A stretch of DNA of 64,000 nt from Chaetoceros tenuissimus (Eukaryota; Bacillariophyta; Thalassiosirophyceae; Chaetocerotales; Chaetocerotaceae). The notes below the pieces were generated by a model, which saw only the letters and a list, made by a program, of their open reading frames with translations, was not told where the DNA came from and did no database searches. Numbering within the stretch: the stretch's first letter is position 1; each line of letters opens with the position of its first letter. Below, in pieces: positions 41,243-51,656 of the stretch. Location: positions 3,968,001 to 4,032,000 of the forward strand of contig BLLK01000047.1 in NCBI GenBank assembly GCA_021927905.1, read 5' to 3'. Position numbers and translations under genes: made by a program.

Positions 41243-42686
41243 TTATGGTTTTACATCTTCCACAAATGTATTTTCATCTTCATTTGGACCTTGAGCTCTG
41301 CGCGCAACTTCGTCAATATAACTCACAAGAACTGAATTAATCTCAGTATGCCCGCGATACTTTTCTAATAGGGTTGTCAATACGTTAAGCATATCCTTCA
41401 ACTGTTGAGGTGTATAAGGAGCAATGTATTTTGGTCCTGCTCTTTTACTTTCCACATCTTTCACAGCACCTTCTTTTTCTTGAGGCTTCATCTCTTTGTA
41501 TTTTACTATAGTATGCCATATACATGGTAGCTCCGCTGGAGGTTTACTCTTTACTCCTTTGCTTTTATTCAGAAAATCAGCAATTTGTATCGCCATTCTT
41601 GCTCCATCCTCATCGTCTGTCAATTTTTCATAAGGCATTACAAGTCTATGCGCATCGTCATAGTTATCCATCCAATATTCTGTATGTCTTCTCCAAACTT
41701 GCAATTGACGATCAAAGTTATCATTTCTCCATTTGATCCATTCTTCCAAAGGAGCTCGAACTGAATGTCCAGCAAGACCATTTTGATACTCATATAAAAA
41801 ATTGTAATAGGATGGAATAGAATACAAAGGATCTCGAATAAGTAATATAGCCCTTTGAATTTTCTCTGTTCCCGTGAGTGGTCTACCTTCACTTGTTGGA
41901 TAATGTGTCTTTATAGATACAATATTTTCATGTCCATTCAATTGAAAGTCATCTCCAGTCACTAGTTTCATTTATTGGAAAGAAGAATGAGGATATGATT
42001 TTCAAAAGTAATTCTGAAAGCAATTTGTTCGCACTTACCTAAACCAGTCATGGCTTCTATAAGCTTCCATGTCATTTTAGCTCCAGATCCCTATAAGAAA
42101 TTTCGGAAAAGACATTAGATTTTCTTTAGAATGCATCACCTCACGTTTGTTCAAATTCAAACTTCTATATGATATATGTATTTTTACTTACTGGATATGA
42201 AGCTGTAAATGTACTTTCTATGGGATGATCAGGCACAGTTGCTTGTTGTATCACACAAGTACCAAAGTTTCTAACAGCCTTTGGTTTATTCTTCACCACT
42301 CTGGTTGCTTCCTCTTTTGCACCTGTTCGTAGTGACGATGTTTTGGAAGAAAGACTGGGGGAAGATTTATTCTGCAACGACATGTTCATTCCTAGCAAAA
42401 TAAAAACTACACACACAACAACTGTCCCAGCTGCAGACCTTTGTTGACTAGGTGGAACATTGGATTTATATTTCCTTCTGTTCTTTCGATGAAATCTTTC
42501 GTTTGCATCCTGGTCATCAATAAGAACAAAAATGAGGTTAGTTCCAGTTCGGAGGAAAAAGGCTTTTTCAATGACTTTTTCTTATAAAAATACATTAATG
42601 TTGCTTCCTTTTTAAATACTCACCATTCTTCTAGGTTGATATCTAGCGGTAGCAGGTGTGTGGTTGATTCTATGTGAAGTTGTCAT
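41243..42686 (-). CDS. Membrane-anchored sulfotransferase (four exons)
   Basis: Exons on the minus strand: 42686-42624, 42509-42192, 42090-42039 and 41961-41243; 383 residues. The spliced product has a short basic cytoplasmic tail, one transmembrane anchor (about residues 47-62, TVVVCVVFILLG), a stem, and a sulfotransferase domain. The 5'-phosphosulfate loop is TFTASYP|GSGAKMTW, rebuilt across intron 2. The 3'-phosphate block is LLIRDPLYSIPSYYNF. The type II topology indicates Golgi-resident transfer of sulfate from PAPS to a glycan or protein acceptor. All three introns have GT-AG ends and keep frame. A possible catalytic His is in KTHYP. The acceptor substrate is unknown. Confidence 0.8.
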
Positions 42687-43115
42687 AATGGTGAAGAGCA
42701 CATAAGACACTTATTGCTGTAGTTCAACTAGAGTATGAGGCGTTGAGAGAAAAACGCTCGTGATTGTCTGAACAGGATGAAAAACAAGATGAAAACAATC
42801 GAAATGACCAGATGACCCGGTCACAAAAAGTCGGAGAAAAGGATATTACTTGGCTATCTATTTGCATAGCTGGCTCTCTAAATGTATCAGTCCCATCTTG
42901 AAATGTCAAAAGTTATGCTTGCCTGATTTTGAAAAAATATCCGTTGTTGTTCACAATAAAACACATCCAGATCTCGGAATAGAATAACACCATCACATCA
43001 TAAAAAAGAATTCCTTTTGGAAACAACCCACAACCCACAGTACAATTACACCTAATTGTTTTCATTCTGCATTCATAGGACTGCCATTCTGCTTTTTAAT
43101 TGACTGCTGCACAAC
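42687..43115. promoter_or_regulatory. Divergent region, sulfotransferase / P450-like gene
   Basis: About 430 bp between two divergent starts. A frame on the minus strand (42724-42909) has no features of a gene. No specific motif recognised. Confidence 0.4.
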
Positions 43116-46100
43116 ATGCGATTTGGAAAGTCTGCAATCGCTCTCTTATGCTTCGTCTCAACAAGCAGTCTCAATGTCTTGGCATCTGGTTCCTCCTCTG
43201 CGCGCTGATGAGAATCTGAAAGGAAGAAAGTTAGAGGACGAATCTACCGATAAAAGATTGCAAGAATACAAAGATGCAATCTTTTCAACTCCTCCAAGAG
43301 TCCCTGTGGATGATCCTCTTGTAGGAATAGGATTTAGTACTCCTACATATCTTGATGCCATGTATAAAGTTGCAAACAACAACCAGTGTCCTGCATTCCA
43401 GAACGATTTTCAATACATTGTTGAGTCCTATCAAATGATTGTTCAAGGCTACGATAAGTTCTTTCATAGCAGGCAGTTCGACAACGGAGCTGTTTTTGGC
43501 CCTGGCCAGGTAAGAATATAGATATTTTCTGTCTCCTCAATCCTAATTGCAACGGCTAATATTGAATCTCATCTTCTTTTCTTGAAACAATTAGTGCACC
43601 ACTTCTTATATTGGCCAAGACAATATTAGAAAAGTTTCCATGGAAGGTGTTCAATGCATTGAAAATGGTCATTGCTATCGAGAAAATAGTCTCGGCCATT
43701 TGAGATTGAATAGTGAGATCTTTTCTCGTGGAGTTTGGAGCGATGGATATAAAGGAATCTCGTTGGGAGCTTCCAAAGAGGATCATGATGTTATCCGTCC
43801 AGTAGTCGATTTGCTTTTCAATGGCAAAGATGAGTGGGAAAGAGATGAGTGGGAAACATTTTCTGACAAGGGTAACATTTGGAAAAAGTCTGAATTCATT
43901 TCTAGCGCCAAGAGATACTTTGGTCTCGGAAGTCCGTTTGTACCTCGTGATACTGTGAGACCGTCATCAGTTGATCTTGGTTCAGATCCTGGTGCGTGGG
44001 TCACTCAAGTCTTTCATGAACAGGTCTTTGGAATGACTCTTTCTCCAGATGAACTTGGACTATTCAACACTCTTCAGAGTTTCTATGGACGCATTGGAGC
44101 AGCTTTACCCTCAAATCAACCAGCTTCTTGAACAACTTGCAAGGGATGCTGTAAGAAATGCCTTGGTAATGCTTACAAGACGTTTTGAACAAATGAGAAG
44201 AATTGTTACTGAGAGATCTGATACTCGTATGCTTTCCGAAATGGATGAAAATCTCGTGCAACTTGATTCTGTCATGGATGGCATTGGAAGCATCCAAACC
44301 ATTGCTTCTTTGGGACCAATTGGAAATATCAATGTCGCGAAGGAACTTGTAACAATTGTATATAGAGTTCTTGAGGGCATCAAAACTGCAATCGGGACCA
44401 TGTACTCCTTTGGTATTTTACTTGGTGGTACTTTCAGACCAAGTATTCCGGTTGGATGGAATAGACCTGATATGAATGTTGTACTTCAACCAATCATGAC
44501 CTCCCCAGGATATTGGGTACCTGGTGATTTTGGAAGCATCCGAGGCGGAAGCGTTCTGCTGGAAGAGATGCCAATGACTCCAAGAGAGTCCGGTTTGTTC
44601 ATCTGTGATAAGGGAATTGTACAATTCATTGTGGAAGGACCTGTGCCTATTCGCGTAGTGACTCATTCAGATAAATGGATGCTTCCTTATTCCGGACTTT
44701 GGATTTGGACTGATGTTATCAGTGGATCGACTGGCTTGCTTACGGAAATTCCCCCTTCACCACCTCGCAGTGGTAAATGGACTTTAGAAAGTGGGCAAGA
44801 ACTCTATTGGGTCCCTTCTGGAGAAAATGGCGGAGGAGTTTGGGTACCTTCAAGTAAACCGAACGTATGCAATGTCAAAGACAAAGGTATTTGGCTAAAC
44901 TATGACAGCGAGGACTTCTTTTACGTTGACAAGATTTCTCAAGAACCTCTCAATGCAGGAGTTTTTGTTCCAGAGAGTTGCACTAGTGGTTTTGCATTTG
45001 ATGAGGGAGTTTTCTGTCCACTTGACATTGTTGCACCAGATTCTGCAAGCAATGTTCAGGAATTTGTTGTTGTTGATGATCCAATTGATATTGCTTCGGA
45101 GCAAGCTTTGTCTCTGAACCAAATGATGAATAGGCCACCTTCTTTCATGAGATGGATTGATTTGCCTCACCTTCAAGAAATTCGTGATGAAATTTTACAA
45201 GGCGACGTTAGAAATTTAAGAAGAATCGTTATGGCTGGACACGCTATTGCTGATGCATTCTTGTTTGCCGGAGGATTGTCTGTGCCCGCCATGATTAAAC
45301 ATACAGTTGGCGCTTTCTTTGATGAGGATGAAGAACAGGAACTTGAAAGAAGAAGATTGACAAGTACAGACATGAAGCTCTTGATACTTGAAACAACAAG
45401 ACGATTTCCTCCAGTTCTTGGGTTTACTTTTATCGATAAAGAATCTGGACAAAGAATCGCACCACTTCCAGGAATGGGTGGTTACGATAGAAATTTCTAC
45501 GGTGAAGATATTGAAAAGATTAGAATCAGGGGAGGCTTGGATTTTTATCATTCCAGATCTTTGAATTGGAATGAAGCCGCAACAGTTTCAGGTAATGGCA
45601 AACGTGTTTGCCCCGGGAGAAGCATGTCCCTTGCAATGGCTGCTGCTTTTATTGAGGCATTAGGAGGTCTTGAAAATTATTGTCTTGCACCAGGTAATTC
45701 CATCGTGTATGATGATAGCGGACCGTCCTTTATGAACAGGTGAGTACTTGTGTTTATCATAGTTATTCGTGCGTGCCCTACACTTTGCTTATTAGCTACT
45801 CCTTCACAGTTTCTCTATTACCACTTGGTGCCCTGAAGTGATGCCTGGAAGTCCAACTCCTGCCCCCTCCAATTTACCTTCACTGATCCCATCCGAGAGT
45901 CCGTCAAATATGCCATCTGAATTCCGTCTATTAAGAGACAATGGGTAAGTTTTACTTTTTCGCCACTATTATTAGTCTGCACAAGGTCCATCTCCTAATA
46001 TATTCTAATTAACTTCATTTCATTTCCTCTTCTAAAAGTGAATGGGCAAATTGCGACTGGCTCAATTGCAGTTCAGAAGATGATCAAATGCACACTAAAT

Positions 46101-47264
46101 CCGCCAAATCTTCAAAAGAAAGGAAGAGAAAGAAGAAGTATTGCCCAAGACTTTACATCAACGAAGGGTGTCCAGATGAGTGCGCTGGATTTAAAGTCGA
46201 TGGTGGTGAGAGTCATGCTCGCTAAGATATGATTTTTTTTTTACATTCATATCTAAATTTAAAGTCTTTACTTTTGTTACAGAAAAATCACCTTCTTCAA
46301 AAGGAAAAGGAGGTGGTCCAGCCGCACCATCTCCGACGCCTCCATCAGGCGTTGAAGATAATGTTGGTCCGATTCGAGTTCTGAAGTACCCAGTTGAAGA
46401 TGTATTAGACTTAATGAACACTCCTGTTGATACTGTACCAGCCCATTTACAGTATATCATTGGTTTGGATCAAAGTGGTGCTGTTGCTCTTGACTCAGGT
46501 TTACCTTTCGCAGATCCTGAGTACGCTGTCAATCTGTCCGGAGGAGAATGGACAGATGCTACTACGCAATCCATCAATCGCTGTTATGGTGGTGATTGGT
46601 CTTTATTGTTTTTTGGGGAGGACAATGACATCGATAGAAGAAGAGCTAATGAAAATGAGAAATTTCTTAAATATACAAACTCTGGTGAAGGGTTTTTGAA
46701 TGGTATTTCCGAAACTGATGAGAGATGTAAGGTAATAACATACCTGATAATCTAATCCTTGTGATATATAAATTGAAGTTTGAGTGGAATAATGATTACA
46801 CCACTGCTGTGATCTCCGGATATTTCGATACTGGAACAGAAACTGTAGTAAGTCAAGTTTTGGATCTTATTATTTCCCTTAATCCATACTGGCGCTGGAA
46901 GTTTGCAAGCGCTATGTCAGATGAGGATGATAATACTATGCAAGATCTTGATGCGTTGTGTTGTCCTCCAAAACCAGGAAAGGATTCATGCTTAGGAGAA
47001 AATAAACTTGGCGATCGTGGTTGCGAGACTATCAGTGATGTATGCGGACCAGTGCTTGCAGAAAACGTAAGCACATGTGCTATGTTCAAGAGAAGTAATA
47101 CGATTTGTATTGGTGTAATTTGTGATGTTAGCAACTACTTGGTGTATCCCCTTGCCGATAAAAATGGAAAACCAACATCTTACAATGATCACTATTTCAG
47201 TGCGATCAAAGACTTGAGAAAGGTCAAAACTGTTTTCCATGGCATTGAAAGAATTCAGGATTGA
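43116..47264 (+). CDS. Secreted P450/CYP74-like protein with inserted repeat domain
   Basis: Six exons are inferred: 43116-43509, 43595-45739, 45810-45944, 46039-46205, 46283-46731 and 46779-47264 (about 1258 codons). A signal peptide (MRFGKSAIALLCFVSTSSLN) lies in a frame that must shift by one base near 43195, and a second one-base shift is needed at 44050-44130. The core has P450 features: an I-helix-like stretch AFLFAGGLSVPAMIKHT, the K-helix ETTR with RFPPV (about 45390), and a haem-thiolate loop NGKRVCPGRSM (about 45597-45630). The GGLS form recalls CYP74 hydroperoxide enzymes. Between the N-terminal part and the I-helix lie about seven units of the type SGLWIW / SGKWTL / GGVWVP / KGIWLN. 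After the P450 part come a PSxxPS linker and Cys-rich segments. It could be a pseudogene or contain assembly indels. Confidence 0.6.
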
Positions 47265-47427
47265 TTAGATTCCGTTCCACAAATTGCATTCATGCTGAGA
47301 AGAACTTGGTCTTGAAAATCGTGATTCGTTCGGCGAGTTTAATAGGATACCTAATCAAACTAAGCTTATTGAAAAAGTTTCAAGTAAAAATAGTAAATTG
47401 AATATTCAAGGATTGAATTTTAGTTGT

Positions 47428-50400
47428 CTAGCATGACAAAAAAGATTTTGTCGAGGTTTCAACTTGTTGGAATATATTAGGAAATGGGAATGATACTGTC
47501 ATTTGAGGTACATAAGATCCCTTCTCCAACATTTGGGAGTGTGCCAATGATTTCGATTCCATTTGTTGCCGTTGCAACATGTCTACCAATGCCTTTTGAT
47601 GCCTTGTCAACGCTTCATTAAGAGACTTGTTTACATATTCTATCCAGTGGCTCTTTGCGGTGCACTTTGTTTCCTCGCAGTTCAATGCATTCATTATTCT
47701 TTCGCTGCTTTGCACTACAGCATTTCGTAATCTTTCGTGTTCAGATCGATGATTAAGAGCCAGTGCTCGTCTTGCTTCAAATTGTTGTCTGTCAAGATCG
47801 ATCGATGCAGAGTCAACAGTAAAGATAGTATTACTCTTCTTGTAGATGGGTAAGGACGATTTCTGTGCAAGCTTTGGGCGCTTACGCACATGGCAAGTAG
47901 AGATATAGTCCAGCATATCTGGATTTGCTCTCTTTGGCACATTTGGATAATCACCACTACTTGTTAAGGTTGGATCTGATGCAATCTTTTTCAATTCTTC
48001 TAGAGCAGAAGCAATATCACCTAAAGCAGAACTTTAGCACTTTGAAATAAAACATAAATAGATAAAGTAGAGTAAAACATACTTACCTTCGTTGAGAGGT
48101 CTTACTGCAAAAGTCTCTTCTTCTGTTTGCGTTTGTGGTGAACGTACTTTCAGTGGCGACTGGTGAATAAATTTGACTTTTCTATTGATCTTTTTCTTAG
48201 ATTGAGACTGTTTGCCACAAGAAGACTTTCCATCCTTCTTTTGCTCAAAGAATTTCGAAATTGGATTTGACTTTTCTACTACTTCTGGTGTTGCAGAAGT
48301 GGATTCAATAGTCTTGCTCATTTCAGGAGAAACAGCTACACCTACCGCAGATGACTCCAGTGATGTATTGTTGGATGGAGGAGATGCAGTGTAAGAAGGT
48401 TTGGTTGAAATGATAGGTGAGACGCTATTCTTCGTTCTTGATCCAGCTTGACCTTTCTGGGAAGAAGAGGTAGTCTTTGGAGACTTTGCAATCGGTGCTG
48501 GCGAAGGGGACTTTGATTTTGAGCGTTTTACAGGAGTTTCTTCAGGAATGAGCGAAGAATAAGAACTCTTTGTAGTAATTTCTGGAGACATGTTCCTTCC
48601 TCCAACAGGAGAGATCTTTGCATACTTGCTCTTATCCGATGACTCTTCAATGCTCTTTCGTTTGAGATCAGGTGAAACAAAGTCTTCCTTTTTCGATTTG
48701 AGTATCTCGGCACTTCCAATTGATCTCATAGACACAACACTCGCTGAAGGTGACGAAGAGTTAGACATGGCTTCTGAAGAAAGTTGACCCATTTTCTTCT
48801 TCATCTTCTTTTCTGCTTTCTTGACTCTCAACATTTCATCAGCCATTCGTTTCTGTTGTTCCAATTTCAAGGATCTCATTTTTTCAAGATGAACCATTTG
48901 CTGATTGCTAATTGGTTCTGTGTATCCAGTCCTCACCGATGGTCCAATGGAGCTGCCTTCATTCTTCTCAGATAGGTACTTCATTGTAATGGTACCACGA
49001 TTCTTGTTTTCTTCGTAAGATGCAAGAGCAATGACACTCTTCTTGCTTTCAAGACGAGTGATGCAAATCTTTCGTTCCGATTGCTCAACACAAGTGAAAG
49101 CCAATGGATTTAGCTTTGGCTGACTACCAGTTTGGGAGTAGTGCATCAATGATTGCTACAAACAAAAATGCAATTAGAAACAAAATCAGCAAAAAGTTGA
49201 ACCAACATACATTGACAAATTCAACTTACATCCGAAAGTTCCAATAATACATCATGGGCATCACGATTCATTCCAGCAACTTTGACAACAGACTTGAGAT
49301 CCCCACGTTGCTGTCTACCACTTCCACTACGAGAAGATCGTCTACCAGCTGTGGCAGTTTCCACTTGCCCATTGGCATTCGGAAGAGCAAGCTCTGTATG
49401 ATTGTATGGACATTGAATATTCTCAACATCCAAATACATGACACCCAATTTATTGTACATACTATCCCCTCCAGAAAATACATACGATCCACAAACACTC
49501 AATGCATTCTCAGTAGAAAGTACATCAATGTATGGTGGACGCTTAGGACGATCTTTTGATGCTTCCTTTTCCGCCTTTTGTGCCAATTGTTTAATGACAC
49601 TTTTCTTGGATGATTTGTTTTCTTCTTCATAGGATAAATCCCAAATTCTCAACTTTTGATCATCTGATTTACTAATTCCTTGTAATAGTCCATTGGAATC
49701 TCTACGAAAGTTAAGATATGTAATGGTATTTCCATTGGTAGGTGTATCGTATAGACATTGCCAAGTCGGTTCTTTCTTATCACCATGAGGAGGAATGAAT
49801 GACCAAATGTGCATATTCTGTAGAAGAGGAAAGTGGTAAGAGGTGAGTTTCAAAGACCGAGTCTAGAAACCATACCATATAGTATTTCTAAATATACATA
49901 CCTTGATTCCCTTTCCAGTAAACAGACGATATTCAGGCACAGAACCCTTGAGCCTAACACAAGCACCAAACCCCTTCAATTTGGCATCACCATGTCTATA
50001 AACCTGAATCAAATCCAAAATATCCATTTTCTGTCCCTGTTCATTCCCCTCTGTATCCAAATAATCATCATGATATTTTTCCACAAGGGATAGATCAACA
50101 GCTACAAGCTCCGTACTACCCCTCAAAACACCACCAAATGCAAATTTCCCATCTTGACAAACATCTACATCCATCAATAAAGAAGTAATAACTCCCCGAG
50201 CATGAATCTGACAAGCGACAGCTCCATAATTTTGAAACGATTTACTAGCCACCATACGCTGTTTCGCTTTTCCTTTTATATCATCATCACTATCGGAATC
50301 AAATAAATGATTCATCTCCGATTGAATCTCTTTTGGTGGAGATGGAGACCAGAGTCTACCTGTTGTATCGAATAGACGAAGGGTACCGTCTGTAAAGGCT

Positions 50401-50792
50401 GCTATAATGTGTCGACCAGAGGGTGCTAGTTTGAGTGAGGTGCATTCTTCATTGATTGGAAAGGAAATTTTTGGCATTTTGAGTTTCTTTCGCTTCTGCT
50501 GCTGTTGTTGTTGTACAGGAGGAGCTGGTGGGGAAGAGAGGAGTTGTCTCTTTTTTTCCTTTTCGAGGCGACGTTTCAATTTTGCTTCTCGTCGTTCTCG
50601 GTTGGCTTGAAGTTGAGCTTCAGTGAATACTGCTGGTGATGACTGTTTCATGTTTGCTGCCTGTGGAGGTTTGACTGCAGTTGAAGAAGGATTTGTTGGT
50701 GAAGGAGTCCTTTGCTGAGTCGTGCTGCTCTTGTTGGTCTCTGTTGCTGCTGCTGCAATCTGCTTCTTTGCTGGATTGGTGGTTGATTCCAT
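47428..50792 (-). CDS. WD-repeat nuclear-type protein with disordered tail (four exons)
   Basis: Exons on the minus strand: 50792-49902, 49817-49230, 49155-48087 and 48020-47428; 1046 residues with all junctions in frame. Residues about 1-110 are Ser/Pro/Gln-rich and end in a basic KRKKLK stretch that could import the protein into the nucleus. A beta-propeller follows with WD-like blades (IIAAFTDGTLRLFDTTGRLW, KNMHIWSFIPP, QGISKSDDQKLRIWDLSY). A long charged, Ser-rich region of about 500 residues with many SP sites comes next (SKSKSPSPAPIAKSP), then a helical C-terminus. It is not clearly HIRA or another named propeller. SP-rich tails suggest phosphorylation by proline-directed kinases. Function unknown. 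Confidence 0.75.
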
Positions 50793-51269
50793 GACTTGAT
50801 GAGATTCTTCTCTGTCTAGAGTTTAGAGTATGTTTCTGAAGTGCTTGGTGTATGTTTTTCAATTGGATATGTTGACGATATGTTGAATGAATGAGGCAGA
50901 TATGTTTTTTGGTGGAAGAGAGAGGAAAAGAGAGCGCGGGCAAAACACAAAAATTTGAGGTCTACGAGAGATTCTACAGGGATTTCCATCCACGTAGAAA
51001 TGTACTGGAAACTGTGTAGAACCGCGCCAGTTTTGAATGTGGTTTGGTGTGACTGGATGGAATTTGGTCTTAGACGTATTGTCATGACTCGTGATTGGAG
51101 AGAAATGCAGAATTGTATCAAATGTTGGCGCGGAGATTCTTCTTCTGTAAAGTGTGAAGCGAGAAGTAGAAATAGAAAGATTGTTGAAGACTACTAAATA
51201 CAATGGAAATGAAGTACCTCAACGTATCTATCTTTCTATCAACGTAGGCTAACTTTACGAATCAACGTA
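50793..51269. other. Upstream flank of WD-repeat gene, no gene seen
   Basis: About 480 bp between the WD gene start and the left end of the mariner element. Small frames on both strands overlap and lack features. It presumably contains the WD gene promoter. Confidence 0.5.
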
Positions 51270-51293
51270 CCTTTCTGGTCGGGATTACTTGTT
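51270..51293 (+). repeat. Left terminal inverted repeat
   Basis: CCTTTCTGGTCGGGATTACT then TGTT; matches the reverse complement of the right end at 23 of 24 positions. Confidence 0.93.
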
Positions 51294-51299
51294 TGTACC

Positions 51300-51505
51300 A
51301 GGTGTCAACGTATAAAATAAAGTGTCATTTACGTAGAAAATATGTCCTCCTGACACCTCTAGACAGTGTCATGCGACGTTTTGGTGTCAATGACTGTTCT
51401 TACGCACTTTGAAGCTCGGCCGCTTCTCTGTACCACATGATATGATTCCAACCAATAACAACCCTATTAGAACATGTAGTTGGTAGTTGGTTTGCAGTGT
51501 CAAAT
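51300..51505. repeat. Cluster of GTGTCA hexamers in transposon subterminal region
   Basis: Six GTGTCA/TGACAC hexamers at 51302, 51322, 51351 (reverse), 51366, 51384 and 51497. They lie just inside the left inverted repeat, where transposase-binding sites often sit. I did not see a matching cluster at the right end. Confidence 0.6.
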
Positions 51506-51656
51506 GCGTGGTAAGTGTTGATATGAATTTTCAAAACACGATTTACTGAACATATGATATGTTTTTGGTATGTTGTGTTTTTGTTCTTTTTTGTTCCTCA
51601 GCTTCTATGATGTGTTTTGACTGAAAAACATATGATTACTAACCCTTATTCTACAT

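Noticed and set aside
42724-42909. Small minus-strand frame upstream of the sulfotransferase
   Set aside because: No splice sites link it to the sulfotransferase and the exon 1 Met at 42686 already gives a good type II membrane protein.
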